The notes under the pieces: model-generated
What the model was told of the DNA's origin: nothing
Seen by the model: the letters and a program-made list of their open reading frames with translations, nothing else
Databases searched by the model: none
Position numbers and translations under genes: made by a program
Shown here: piece by piece, positions 1 to 8,575 of the stretch
Position numbering within the stretch: the first letter of the stretch is position 1
How the letters are laid out: every line of letters starts with the position of its first letter
From: JAAXHF01 sp963665955
GTDB lineage: Bacteria > Desulfobacterota > Binatia > Bin18
Reading direction: 5' to 3'
Assembly: GCA_965231765.1 (NCBI GenBank)
Contig: OZ246887.1
Coordinates: 3,286,001-3,350,000, forward strand
DNA length: 64,000 nt

Positions 1-1
1 T

Positions 2-706
2 GGTGGTCTGACTGCCGGGGAAAGGCAGCTCTCATTTATGCACGGCGCGGTTTTGAATGAACTCCTGCGCGAAGGCGAGGCAGAATGGACGGGATTGGGG
101 ATTCGCCGACCACTCCTTGACGCAATCCGTACAGCTTTAGAGGGTGGTGTTGCTTCAGTCTCGGTGTGCAGCCCGTCCGGTTTGGCCCGCGAGCTGTTCA
201 CCTATGCTGGCTGCGGTACGCTTTTTACGCTGACTGATTACTGTCGAGTTGAGCCGCTTGGGCTGGACGATTTTTATGACGCCGAGCGGCTTATTCAACG
301 TGGTGAACAGGAAGGCTATCTGAAGCCCCGAACTCCTGAGGAAACGAGCCGCCTCCTTTTGCACGGTTATGGCGCATGGCTTGGAGCCGCAACTGGAGAG
401 TTGGCAGGATTTTGTGCTCTTTTGCCCTATCTCGACGACAAAGTTGGAGAAATTGTTGGTTTGTACACCATAACTCGTTTTCAAGGTGAGGGCGTTGGTG
501 GTCGCTTGGTCAGTAGGATGATACAAGAGGCCAAAACTGCCGGCCTGCGTTATATTTTTGCCTGCACATTTCAAACAGGCGCCCAACGCCTGTTTGAGCG
601 CTACGGTTTTCAGCAGGTTGATCCGGAAGCTGTCCCCGGCGCAAAATGGCAGAATTATGATCCGGCCAGAAAAGAACAGATTACTGTCTATCGGCAAAAT
701 TTGTGA
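2..706 (+). CDS. N-acetylglutamate synthase-like protein (5' truncated by window edge)
   Basis: The frame is open to the first bases of the window, so the gene begins upstream; the ATG at 38 is internal. The first ~75 visible residues resemble the end of the amino-acid-kinase fold of ArgA-type enzymes (ALEGGVASVSVC, ARELFTYAGCGTLFT). A GNAT acetyltransferase domain follows, with the acetyl-CoA loop RFQGEGVGGRL and the late motif RLFERYGF. Family knowledge: ArgA-type proteins acetylate glutamate at the entry to arginine synthesis. The kinase-like part is inferred from a short stretch only, so another kinase-GNAT fusion is possible. A pantothenate kinase-like gene follows after 15 bases. Confidence 0.7.
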   Translation, partial: GGLTAGERQLSFMHGAVLNELLREGEAEWTGLGIRRPLLDAIRTALEGGVASVSVCSPSGLARELFTYAGCGTLFTLTDYCRVEPLGLDDFYDAERLIQRGEQEGYLKPRTPEETSRLLLHGYGAWLGAATGELAGFCALLPYLDDKVGEIVGLYTITRFQGEGVGGRLVSRMIQEAKTAGLRYIFACTFQTGAQRLFERYGFQQVDPEAVPGAKWQNYDPARKEQITVYRQNL

Positions 707-721
707 CAGTACGTAAGACAC

Positions 722-1537
722 ATGATTATTGGTATTGATATTGGTGGTTCGACAACAGACGCTGTTCTGCTCAACGAAGCAGCAGTGCTTGTTGAAACAA
801 TTGAAACGAGCGATCCGCTGGCTGCCGCAGCGGGGGCTTTAGGCAAGCTGCTCAATACGGCTGGCCGCAAACTCAGTGACGTTCAGGCTATTGCGGCGAG
901 TGGTGGTGGAAGCCATCACCTGGCGGACGAAATTTTTGGCGTGCCTGTTGTCAAAGTTTCAGAAATCACTGCTATTGGGGTTGGTGGGAGTACGTTGGCT
1001 GGAAAGTCTGAGGCCCTCGTTGTCTCTCTCGGCACCGGGACTGCTTTGGTCTCTGTCCGTAAAGACCAGATCGACCATTTGGGCGGAACTGGCATAGGCG
1101 GAGGCACGCTGCGTGGTTTGGCTCGGCACTTTCTGGGTATTACTCAGCTGGATACGCTTGAACAGCTTGCCGCACAGGGGGATTTGAGCCAGGTCGATCT
1201 GACTGTGGGCGATATTGCGGGTGGGCCGGTTGGTATTGTCCCAGCCAAAGCTATAGCGAGCCATTTTGGCAAGCTGCAGACCGATCCCTCTCAGGCAGAT
1301 AAAGCGCTTGGCTTGGTCAATATGGTGGCCTGGGTCACGTTTACCCTGAGCATGTTTGCCGCCCACACTCGTCAGCATAATGAGATCGTCTTAACCGGCA
1401 AACTGACCCGTCTCCAAGCCTTCCAGGCATGTATCGAAGCCATTCGCCCACGGCGTGGGGTGCATTTTACCATTCCCCAATATGCAGAATATGCAACAGC
1501 CATAGGAGCGGCGCGGGCAGTCAGCATGTCATCCTAA
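722..1537 (+). CDS. Type II pantothenate kinase (CoaW-like, ASKHA fold)
   Basis: The 271-residue product has the ASKHA nucleotide-binding pattern: phosphate-1 motif GIDIGGSTTDAVL at residues 3-15, phosphate-2 region SLGTGTALV near residue 103, and GGTGIGGGTLRGL near residue 119, which is typical of type II pantothenate kinases. These phosphorylate pantothenate as the first step of coenzyme A synthesis in the cytosol. The length suits the bacterial CoaW group. The start lies 15 bases after the preceding stop with no obvious Shine-Dalgarno, so coupling to the acetyltransferase gene is likely. A related ASKHA kinase cannot be excluded. Confidence 0.8.
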   Translation: MIIGIDIGGSTTDAVLLNEAAVLVETIETSDPLAAAAGALGKLLNTAGRKLSDVQAIAASGGGSHHLADEIFGVPVVKVSEITAIGVGGSTLAGKSEALVVSLGTGTALVSVRKDQIDHLGGTGIGGGTLRGLARHFLGITQLDTLEQLAAQGDLSQVDLTVGDIAGGPVGIVPAKAIASHFGKLQTDPSQADKALGLVNMVAWVTFTLSMFAAHTRQHNEIVLTGKLTRLQAFQACIEAIRPRRGVHFTIPQYAEYATAIGAARAVSMSS

Positions 1538-1655
1538 TCACCTGAGAGCTATCATCCCGTCTCATTTTTTGCTGAGTAGACTAAAGTTAAGAGATCTGCG
1601 CTGATCCTCAGGAGTGCAAACACACAGAAAACCTTTTTGCCCAGACGATCTTCTC

Positions 1656-1684
1656 TTGACTTCTTGCACAACCGTTCTTAGGAT
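1656..1684 (+). promoter_or_regulatory. Sigma-70 type promoter of rpoD
   Basis: TTGACT at 1656-1661 and TAGGAT at 1679-1684 are separated by exactly 17 bases, giving a start point near 1691 and a leader of about 190 bases. The leader holds a small hairpin (ATCAGG 1705-1710, CCTGAT 1719-1724). Otherwise the 340-base gap before rpoD shows nothing recognisable. The spacing and -35 match support the call; there is no transcript evidence. Confidence 0.55.
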
Positions 1685-1878
1685 AGGGGAACTTTACGTT
1701 CCGTATCAGGATCTGTAGCCTGATTGAGGAACCTTCCCAAAGATCTTGTACCGTCTAAACAACATCAATGCAGCGAAGCGTTCCGCGCTCCCTTCCTCTG
1801 CCCGGACACCCAGTCAGAAAATAGTGGCCAACCACCTGTACTGTGCGCACCGCCCAGATGGAGAGGTATAGGTATCCT

Positions 1879-3642
1879 ATGGAAAAACGGAAAGAAGCGA
1901 GAAGGCGAAACGTCGCCTCTGTCCCGGAGAAACCGACCATGAACGCAGCCCTAGAGGCGACCCATGCTCTTCTCGCACCTGAGATCGCCCCAGCAGAAGA
2001 CATCGATGGCGTCATGTCCGTTCTTGAAGAAATGGATATTGAAGCCACAGAGGTGACCGACGACGATAATACGGTCAGCATTGATATTCCCAAGCGTGGA
2101 GAGGAAGAGTGGGAAGAGGAACTGGCGGTTGTGGTCGAAGAGCCGCCTACCACCGATACCTCCGACCCTGTCCGCATGTATCTTCAGGAGATGGGCAATA
2201 TTCCTCTGCTGAGTCGCGAGGAAGAAGTTGCCATTGCCAAGGAGATCGAAGCTGGTGAAAAGCTGGTCCGGCAAGAGGTCTTTTATTCTCCCCTCGCGCT
2301 CCGATACGTCTTAGCCTTGGCAGAAAAACTCAAGCAGGAAGAAATCGAGCCGCGTTATATTTTTGGTGACGAAGAGGAGGAGGCCGACGCGACCGGGAAG
2401 GAGGACCACCGGGTTGAACTCTTTCTCAGCAAGATGAGCTCGCTCAAACGCTTAGCTGGAGAAATGGAGAAGGTCGATCAGCTTTTACACAAGCGCTTGA
2501 GCATCAAAGAGCGTGAAAAGGCCGTAAAGAAAGTTAGCGATATCAAAGAAAAAATGCAGCTCGCGCTGGGAAGCGTGCCGCTTGGTCGGCGTCATATTGG
2601 AGTCATTGCCGAAAAGCTCAAAGAAGTGGGCGGGCTGTTAGAGAACTGTCAACGCATGGTTCGATTCCAAGAAGAGATCCTGCACAGCAAGGCAACCGAT
2701 ATTCTTGCCCTGGCCCGAAGTCTTAAATCCGGAGCGCAACGTGCGGAAAAACAGCCTAGAGAATTGAGCAAATCCCAGATCCAAAAAGTCAAAAACGCAA
2801 ATCAAGTGATTCAGGAGGCGCGCAGAGAAGTCCAGAAGATTGAAGTCGACATGGGTATCAGCAGCGAAGACCTACGAAATTCTCTGCACAGCGTTTCCCG
2901 TGGAGAAGCCCAGGCACAGGAAGGCAAGCGCCGCTTAATCGAGGCAAATCTGCGCCTGGTGGTGAGCATCGCCAAACGCTATGTTAACCGCGGCCTAGGA
3001 TTCTTGGACCTTATCCAAGAGGGCAATATTGGGCTGATGCGGGCAGTCGAAAAATTTGAATATCAGCGGGGCTATAAATTTTCGACATACGCGACTTGGT
3101 GGATTCGCCAATCCGTCAGCAGGGCGATTGCTGACCAAGCCCGTACCATTCGCATTCCTGTCCATATGATCGAAACGATCAACAAAGTCCTGCGTACCTC
3201 GCGTTACCTGGTCCAACAGCTCGGTCGTGAACCTTCTCCAGAAGAAATCGCGATCCAGATGGAGGTCCCACCCGACAAAGTCCGTAAGGTCCTCAAAATT
3301 GTGAAAGAGCCTGTTTCGCTGGAAACTCCGATTGGCGACGACGAAGAAAGCTCGCTGGGCGACTTTGTTGAGGACCGTCAAACCCTGTCTCCAGCAGATG
3401 CCGCTATGGCGCTGAGCCTGGAAGAACAGACACGTAGAGTCTTGGCAACCCTCACCCCGCGTGAAGAACAAATCCTGCGGATGCGGTTCGGTATTGATGA
3501 AAAAACCGATTATACCTTAGAAGAAGTCGGACAACGCTTTGCGGTAACCCGCGAGCGAATCCGTCAGATTGAGGCCAAAGCGCTGCGCAAATTGCGCAAT
3601 CCGACTCGCGCTAAGAGCTTAGAAGCCTTTATTGACGGATAA
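1879..3642 (+). CDS. rpoD: Primary RNA polymerase sigma factor RpoD
   Basis: The protein has about 587 residues in the order expected for a group 1 sigma factor: region 1.2 (DPVRMYLQEMG) near residue 95, a non-conserved charged insert, region 2 from about residue 355 (ANLRLVVSIAKRYVNRG, YKFSTYATWWIRQ), region 3, and region 4 at about 525-575 with the helix-turn-helix TRERIRQIEAKALRKLR. It directs RNA polymerase to housekeeping promoters. I chose ATG 1879 because GAGAGG at 1861-1866 is the best ribosome site; GTG 1843 and ATG 1858 in the same frame would add 12 or 7 residues. A promoter-like pair lies upstream at 1656-1684. Confidence 0.96.
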   Translation: MEKRKEARRRNVASVPEKPTMNAALEATHALLAPEIAPAEDIDGVMSVLEEMDIEATEVTDDDNTVSIDIPKRGEEEWEEELAVVVEEPPTTDTSDPVRMYLQEMGNIPLLSREEEVAIAKEIEAGEKLVRQEVFYSPLALRYVLALAEKLKQEEIEPRYIFGDEEEEADATGKEDHRVELFLSKMSSLKRLAGEMEKVDQLLHKRLSIKEREKAVKKVSDIKEKMQLALGSVPLGRRHIGVIAEKLKEVGGLLENCQRMVRFQEEILHSKATDILALARSLKSGAQRAEKQPRELSKSQIQKVKNANQVIQEARREVQKIEVDMGISSEDLRNSLHSVSRGEAQAQEGKRRLIEANLRLVVSIAKRYVNRGLGFLDLIQEGNIGLMRAVEKFEYQRGYKFSTYATWWIRQSVSRAIADQARTIRIPVHMIETINKVLRTSRYLVQQLGREPSPEEIAIQMEVPPDKVRKVLKIVKEPVSLETPIGDDEESSLGDFVEDRQTLSPADAAMALSLEEQTRRVLATLTPREEQILRMRFGIDEKTDYTLEEVGQRFAVTRERIRQIEAKALRKLRNPTRAKSLEAFIDG

Positions 3643-3675
3643 CACTCTCACGAAAACATGATTCGAGGAGGAAAT

Positions 3676-3849
3676 GTGATTCAGAAAGATGTAGATAAGC
3701 AGTTAAAACAGTGGCGCGAAGATCGTGCCCGCAAGACGACAGCCTCTCAGCCATCTGCCGCTCGGCGCACCTTACGAGTTAATGGCCAAGATGTCGTTGT
3801 GATTAAAAGAGGCCGGAGCAAACTCCAAGAGGCTCAAGGCGAGATCTGA
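3676..3849 (+). CDS. Small basic conserved-looking protein
   Basis: This 57-residue, lysine/arginine-rich product follows rpoD by 33 bases. I chose GTG 3676 because GAGGAGG (3665-3671) sits just upstream, whereas ATG 3658 in the same frame has no ribosome site. It has an amphipathic N-terminal half (KDVDKQLKQWREDRARK) and a compact C-terminal half ending in VNGQDVVVIKRGRSKLQ. I do not recognise the family. The charge pattern would suit a nucleic-acid or RNA polymerase partner, but that is only suggested by the neighbour. Confidence 0.6.
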   Translation: MIQKDVDKQLKQWREDRARKTTASQPSAARRTLRVNGQDVVVIKRGRSKLQEAQGEI

Positions 3850-3874
3850 TCCAAAAAAGAAACCTGAGAAGAAA

Positions 3875-3901
3875 TCCTCTGGCATGTTCATCACCAGAGG
3901 A
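3875..3901 (-). terminator. Terminator-like hairpin between convergent genes
   Basis: CCTCTGG (3876-3882) pairs with CCAGAGG (3894-3900) across an 11-base loop. On the minus strand the stem is followed by ATTTCTTC, so it could end the transcript of the dehydrogenase gene at 3939-5024. The T-tract is interrupted, so efficiency is uncertain. Confidence 0.4.
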
Positions 3902-3938
3902 ATATTGCCACATCACTATTCAGTCCCCAATTCTGTTG

Positions 3939-5024
3939 TTAGGAATTGAGAACGTACTCCTTCACCACAGCACAAAAGTCTGTGGTGGATGACGAACCGC
4001 CTTGGTCAGGGGGAAGGATCTTCCCCTCGGCATAGACGCGGGTGATCGCTGCTTCAAGCCGCTCGGCCTGTGCTTGCCAGCCGAGATACTCGAGCATAAG
4101 AGCGGCTGAGAGCAGGGTCGCGGTAGGATTGATAATATGCTGACCGGCGATGTCTGGAGCGGTGCCATGGGCAGACTCGAAATACGCATAATCATCGCCA
4201 TAACAACCGCTGGGAGCCAGACCGAGGCCGCCGATTGTTCCAGCTGCAGCGTCTGAGAGCAGGTCACCATATAGATTTGGCATGACAACGACATCAAATT
4301 GACTCGGGTTTGCCACGAGACGATGAGCAAAATCGTCAACAATATACTGATTATATTCGATATCAGGGTACTCTTTGGCGGTTTCCTCAGCCACCTGCCG
4401 AAATAAGCCATCGCTGATGCGCAACATATTGTACTTACTGGTACAGGTCACCAGACCTCTTCCGCCGCGTGCTTTGCGCTTACGGGCCAGTTCACATGCA
4501 AAGCGGACGACTCGCTTGGTGCCTTCTTCGGTAATGACTTTGAGGGCAAACTTTCCGGCCGGCGTCGTATCTAAAGGCTTTTTGGTTAAGTAGCTGGTCA
4601 CGCTTGCCTGTGGCAAAGCCGATAGCACATCGAGATCACCCTCAATGCCCATGTACAGATCTTCTAGATTCTCACGGACAATGACCATGTCGATGCCCTC
4701 AGGCTTCTTGAGTGGACTCTGGAAACCAGGCAACCAGTGGGTTGGGCGCACATTCGCATAGGTCTGCTTGCCCCAGCGTAAATAACTAATCCCGCCAGTC
4801 GTTCCATTTGTTGAGCCAAACAAGGTCGTATCAGACTGATCAATGGCATCGCATAAAGCTTGGTGAAAATCTTTTCGTGAGCCGTATTTTTTGACGCCTT
4901 CTTCACCAATGGGAAATTCTGTAAAACTGATGTCAAGAGCTAAACTCTTGAGAATCTCAACCGTTGGTGCCATAGCCTCCGGGGCAGCGTCATCGCCAGG
5001 AATAATGACCACACGTTTGGGCAT
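3939..5024 (-). CDS. Isocitrate/isopropylmalate dehydrogenase-family protein
   Basis: The 361-residue beta-decarboxylating dehydrogenase has the N-terminal IIPGDDAAPEAMAP motif, the substrate segment YANVRP and RENLEDLYMGIEG, and the metal/cofactor signature NLYGDLLSDAAAG followed by GGLGLAPSG and ESAHGTAPDIAG. Such enzymes oxidise and decarboxylate a 2-hydroxy acid with NAD(P)+ (isocitrate, isopropylmalate, homoisocitrate or tartrate). The sequence alone does not settle the substrate; the RENLEDLYMG segment leans towards isocitrate or homoisocitrate. The start is supported by GGAGGGAG six bases upstream of ATG 5024. Confidence 0.85.
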   Translation of the reverse strand: MPKRVVIIPGDDAAPEAMAPTVEILKSLALDISFTEFPIGEEGVKKYGSRKDFHQALCDAIDQSDTTLFGSTNGTTGGISYLRWGKQTYANVRPTHWLPGFQSPLKKPEGIDMVIVRENLEDLYMGIEGDLDVLSALPQASVTSYLTKKPLDTTPAGKFALKVITEEGTKRVVRFACELARKRKARGGRGLVTCTSKYNMLRISDGLFRQVAEETAKEYPDIEYNQYIVDDFAHRLVANPSQFDVVVMPNLYGDLLSDAAAGTIGGLGLAPSGCYGDDYAYFESAHGTAPDIAGQHIINPTATLLSAALMLEYLGWQAQAERLEAAITRVYAEGKILPPDQGGSSSTTDFCAVVKEYVLNS

Positions 5025-5068
5025 TTGACTCCCTCCTCTTCACCTCTTCTTGGCCTCTTTATATGCGC

Positions 5069-6274
5069 TCATTGGTGCTTCGGCGTCAACTGACGATTGA
5101 GCCGAGTGCTGCGATAGTTACGTCCTGGAACGACTTTGCCAAGCACGACTGGGCGTCGCGCGCCGGTTGCCCCAATCACGTTCGAGGGCATACCGTGCAG
5201 CGTGGCATATGCCAGCACAGCAAATGCGAGAGCTTCAAGAGCTTGGCTTTCAAAGCCAATTTCTTCCAGCGTACGCACCTGGACCTGAGGTAAAGCCTGA
5301 GCCAGCTGTTCACGCAAAACAGGATTAAGGCTCCCTCCGCCGGTGAGGAGGATTTCATCAAGTGGTCCGCGCGGACACACAAAGTGACGATACGCGCGGG
5401 CCATGCTTTCGACCGTCAGGGCCGTCGCCGTCGCGACTGTATCCTCAGCACTCAACTGCAACGTCTTTGTCTTTTTGACGAACTGCTGAATATAGGTTTC
5501 ACCAAATTCCTCACGGCCAGTTGATTTTGGTGGTCGGCGGCGAAAATACGGATGCTGCAAGAGTTCAGACACGAGGCGGGTATGGACCGTTCCAGCCCGA
5601 GCCAGGCGTCCATCTTTGTCATACAACTTTTTCCCGTCGCTGACAGCCTGAACAGTACCATCAATGACCATATTGCCAGGGCCAGTGTCAAAGGCGAGGA
5701 CGCCATCAAGGCCCTGTCTGACTGGCAGATAGGTCAGGTTGGCAATCCCGCCAATATTGTGCACGGCAATTGATCGCTGTGGTTGATGAAACAAGAAGTA
5801 ATGCACATAGGGTACTAAGGGCGCTCCTTCTCCCCTCATGGCAACATCAGCAGGCCGAAAATCAGCCACGGTTGTGATGCCGGTCTGGGCTGCAATAACG
5901 GCTGGCTCACCAATTTGCAGAGTAGAACCGGGTCCTGGTTGCTGCCGAGGTCGATGGTAGATGGTGTGGCCGTGCGAGCCAATTGCCGCAACAGAGTCGG
6001 GAGAAATCTTTGCCACTTGGCAGAGTTTACGAGCAGCTTTGGCAAACAGCTCGCCTACCAGAACATTCACTTGTGCTATTTCACCAGCATCAACCGGAGC
6101 GCCTTGACTCAACCGCAGCAGACGTTCCCGAACAGGTAGAGAATAGGGAAAGGAGCGAAACGCTCGCTGTTGGATCTGAAAACGTTTCCGAGCAAAGGAA
6201 ATATCAACCAGGGCCGCATCGACCCCGTCATGCGAAGTTCCTGACATTAAACCGATAAGCGTTTGTGTTGGCAT
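5069..6274 (-). CDS. anmK: Anhydro-N-acetylmuramic acid kinase
   Basis: From ATG 6274 the product is 401 residues and begins MPTQTLIGLMSGTSHDGVDA, the hallmark of AnmK. Later motifs are FDTGPGNMVIDG, LTGGGSLNPVL and the C-terminal ATGARRPVVLG. The enzyme phosphorylates and opens 1,6-anhydro-MurNAc released from cell-wall turnover, in the cytosol. An upstream ATG at 6403 is in frame, but the extra 43 residues look non-coding and would pass through a hairpin, so I prefer 6274 even though its ribosome site is weak. No other muropeptide recycling gene lies beside it. Confidence 0.92.
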   Translation of the reverse strand: MPTQTLIGLMSGTSHDGVDAALVDISFARKRFQIQQRAFRSFPYSLPVRERLLRLSQGAPVDAGEIAQVNVLVGELFAKAARKLCQVAKISPDSVAAIGSHGHTIYHRPRQQPGPGSTLQIGEPAVIAAQTGITTVADFRPADVAMRGEGAPLVPYVHYFLFHQPQRSIAVHNIGGIANLTYLPVRQGLDGVLAFDTGPGNMVIDGTVQAVSDGKKLYDKDGRLARAGTVHTRLVSELLQHPYFRRRPPKSTGREEFGETYIQQFVKKTKTLQLSAEDTVATATALTVESMARAYRHFVCPRGPLDEILLTGGGSLNPVLREQLAQALPQVQVRTLEEIGFESQALEALAFAVLAYATLHGMPSNVIGATGARRPVVLGKVVPGRNYRSTRLNRQLTPKHQ

Positions 6275-6374
6275 AAGGAGGCACTCAAAGACTTGCAGAA
6301 AATTACAGCAGTTTGCCGTAGCGTGGAGAAAAAGAGTGAGTGAACAGAGAGAAAAATTGTGGCAGAACCGCATT

Positions 6375-6416
6375 CCTCCTCCATCTTTTTTGCTTTTTTG
6401 CAAAAGACGGAGGAGG
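6375..6416 (-). other. Long hairpin in the anmK leader
   Basis: CCTCCTCCATCTTTT (6375-6389) and AAAAGACGGAGGAGG (6402-6416) can form a 15-bp stem with one imperfect pair. On the minus-strand RNA that pair is a G-U wobble, so the fold is better in the anmK direction. No U-tract follows, so it is not a clear terminator. The GGAGGAGG in one arm is Shine-Dalgarno-like but has no nearby start codon. Confidence 0.4.
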
Positions 6417-6440
6417 GAGAGAGGATCTTGTTCGGCTAGA

Positions 6441-6776
6441 TTAGCTCAGATCGAACTGAAAAACTGCATCCAAGCCTTTTGAGGCATCTTTGTTGAAACT
6501 ATCAGCTGAGCCTGCGATGATGTCCTGAACGGTGGCGACTTCAGGATCGCTCGCCTCACGAGCTTTGAAAAGCCCTTGGAGCCGCATCGCGAGCCCCATG
6601 TCCCCCGCAACTTTGAGCTTACCACTCATAAAGGCCATCTGCCCATTCAGCTTGCCGTTTACCATATCGAGGTAATCACCTTCCTTCATAGAAATCGTGA
6701 TATTAGGCGAGTCATGCTTTCCGGATTGCACGTCAATGGTCTCATTAGCGACTTTAAAATAATATTGCGTGGCCAT
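6441..6776 (-). CDS. SCP2 sterol-carrier domain protein
   Basis: This 111-residue single-domain protein carries the SCP2 pattern: an N-terminal beta strand pair (YYFKVANETIDVQSG), ITISMKEGDYLDMVNGKLNGQMAFMSGKLK-type segments and a C-terminal helix. SCP2 domains bind lipids or acyl-CoA in a hydrophobic tunnel. The start at 6776 has a strong GAGGAGG site. anmK lies downstream on the same strand, but 166 bases with a long hairpin separate them, so they need not be co-expressed. Confidence 0.85.
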   Translation of the reverse strand: MATQYYFKVANETIDVQSGKHDSPNITISMKEGDYLDMVNGKLNGQMAFMSGKLKVAGDMGLAMRLQGLFKAREASDPEVATVQDIIAGSADSFNKDASKGLDAVFQFDLS

Positions 6777-6878
6777 TCCATTCCTCCTCTAGGGACAAGG
6801 TTGCCTCAGGCTACCACACTCTTGGAGCTTTGGGGAAGGGGACGGAAAGAGTAATAACCATCTCTCCCCACACGAAGA

Positions 6879-6912
6879 GACTCAGGACTGAATGACTGAA
6901 AACTGGCCAACT
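6879..6912. repeat. Degenerate heptanucleotide repeat tract
   Basis: ACT triplets recur every 7-8 bases (GACTCAG, GACTGAA, then TGACTGAAAACTGGCC) immediately before the stop codon of the LLM gene. The tract resembles the clearer arrays at 24100-24167, 25815-25884 and 54634-54710. Confidence 0.4.
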
Positions 6913-6913
6913 A

Positions 6914-7855
6914 TTACGCAAAATATGGTAGCACTTGCTCTCCCATTAGCCGAATAGACGACAGCATCCGGCTCTGATCACGGACGATGTGACGGAAGAG
7001 AAAGTGGTTGCAGCCAAATGCGCGATATTTCTCCACTTCAGCAATCATATCCTCGGGACTTCCGATAATGAGCGCTTCTAAACGCTCAGGGGTGAAACCT
7101 CGATAGCCAGCCTGAATGATAGGGTCGGTATGATGTTTGGCGGTTTCCCGGTCTGTGGCAACGTAGACGTCACGTCGAATGGGTATTTCCGTCACACTCT
7201 TCCCATACTCATTCAGCGCGTGTTGATAAAATTCGATGCGCTCTTTGCATACCGGAACGGAGAGCCAGGGAGCAATCAGCCAGCCATCAGCCGACCTTGC
7301 CGCACGTCGGACTGGCCTGTCTGCATCAGCCCCAATCCAGACAGGGAGCGGATTTTGGACAGGCTTGGGGTTCATCGTCACATCGGAAAAATTCCAGAAT
7401 CGCCCAGAGTAGGAGACCTTATCCTGTGTCCATAAGAGGCGCATAATCTCTAGACATTCCTCAAAGCGAGGAGCGCGTTCTTTCCATGGAATATTAAGGG
7501 CAGCATGCGCCTCTTGTTGGCCTCCGACTGCGGTAATCAGCGTAAAGCGGCCTTCACATATGACGTCTAACGTCGCGACCTGTTCGGCTAAGATAATAGG
7601 CTGAAACAAGGGCAGCATGAATAGTGCACCGATCTGCATCTGGCCAGACACAGCAGCAATGCGGGCAATTATTGGTAGGTTCTGTAGATAATGGTGTGGG
7701 GTGACATGATGGTCACCGACCCATACCGAGTGAAATCCAGCGTCTCGTGCGACTGCGACTCGTTCCAGGAGATCTCGGACGCACTGCTGTGGGTCTGTTT
7801 GGACGGGGTGGGAGGTGGTGAATGAGAATCCAAAACGAACAGTTGGCTCAGCCAT
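6914..7855 (-). CDS. LLM-class (luciferase-like) flavin/F420 oxidoreductase
   Basis: The 313-residue protein has the luciferase-like TIM-barrel pattern: FGFSFTTSHPVQTD at the start, VARDAGFHSVWVGDHH, the nucleotide-binding ITAVGGQQEAHAA segment, RFEECLEIMRLLWTQ and PVWIGADADRPVRRAA. Members use FMNH2 or F420 to oxidise or reduce small organic substrates. The sequence does not decide the cofactor; the Ddn-like gene that starts divergently at 7981 is a mild argument for F420. GAGGAAGGG lies upstream of ATG 7855. The substrate is unknown. Confidence 0.85.
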   Translation of the reverse strand: MAEPTVRFGFSFTTSHPVQTDPQQCVRDLLERVAVARDAGFHSVWVGDHHVTPHHYLQNLPIIARIAAVSGQMQIGALFMLPLFQPIILAEQVATLDVICEGRFTLITAVGGQQEAHAALNIPWKERAPRFEECLEIMRLLWTQDKVSYSGRFWNFSDVTMNPKPVQNPLPVWIGADADRPVRRAARSADGWLIAPWLSVPVCKERIEFYQHALNEYGKSVTEIPIRRDVYVATDRETAKHHTDPIIQAGYRGFTPERLEALIIGSPEDMIAEVEKYRAFGCNHFLFRHIVRDQSRMLSSIRLMGEQVLPYFA

Positions 7856-7980
7856 CGTGAAATTCCCTTCCTCATGGGATTGTGTCGGTGTAAGAGTACG
7901 GCAATATGGGCGCTATTGCGATACTGTAATACTATGAGATCGTTTCCAGAGGATGCATAGGCAGGAAACCGGAGGAAAGA

Positions 7981-8481
7981 ATGACAAAAACAAGGACGTG
8001 CGCTTTTCAAAGACGTTTTTTTGTGATTTTGAGCTTGAGCTTCATCAGTTTCGTATTGGTTTCACTTGAAAGCATCCCGCTGCTGTTCGCTCAAGAAAAA
8101 AAGGCGAATTCGAGCCCTACGCGAGCTGATCTGGAAGCCGTTGCTGCGGAGTCACTTGTCGAAATTACGACCATTGGACGAAAAAGCGACAAGCCCCGGA
8201 CGGTCACAATTTGGTTTATTTACGATAACGGCCATTTTTATATCCAATCAGGCCAAGGAGGAAAAACTTCTTGGTACCGAAATCTGAAGAAAAATAAGCA
8301 GATAGATATAAAAATTGGAGACCTTACTTTCACTGCGACAGCGCAATTTATCGATGATTCGACAGAAACGGAACGTATCCATGAGATGTTCCGTAGTAAG
8401 TACTTGAGAGCACGTCTTGCTGGCTGGGTTGGGTCGGATGTTGGCCACGGAAAAGTAGTCAAAATTGGACTACCGTTTTAA
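7981..8481 (+). CDS. Secreted Ddn-like (DUF385 / split beta-barrel) protein
   Basis: This 166-residue product begins with basic residues and a hydrophobic stretch (RRFFVILSLSFISFVLVSL) ending at LLFAQ, a plausible signal peptide or membrane anchor. The rest matches the deazaflavin-dependent nitroreductase/split-barrel flavin-binding pattern: ITTIGRKSDKPRTVTIWF, then YIQSGQGGKTSWYRNLKKN and a beta-rich end. Family members bind F420, haem or flavin and are usually cytosolic, so an exported version is odd. The neighbour across the divergent gap is an LLM oxidoreductase. The electron source outside the cytoplasm would be unknown. Confidence 0.75.
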   Translation: MTKTRTCAFQRRFFVILSLSFISFVLVSLESIPLLFAQEKKANSSPTRADLEAVAAESLVEITTIGRKSDKPRTVTIWFIYDNGHFYIQSGQGGKTSWYRNLKKNKQIDIKIGDLTFTATAQFIDDSTETERIHEMFRSKYLRARLAGWVGSDVGHGKVVKIGLPF

Positions 8482-8512
8482 AAAAGTTGTCTGTTTTCGA
8501 ATAGTTATAAAT

Positions 8513-8541
8513 TTGACGACAGCGACTGAATCCGCTACCAT
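8513..8541 (+). promoter_or_regulatory. Sigma-70 type promoter of carD
   Basis: TTGACG (8513-8518) and TACCAT (8536-8541) are 17 bases apart, predicting a start near 8548 and a short leader of about 28 bases before the carD start at 8576. Confidence 0.6.
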
Positions 8542-8575
8542 TTTTGGATCCTGAGTGCCGCTAGGAGAAAAACCT

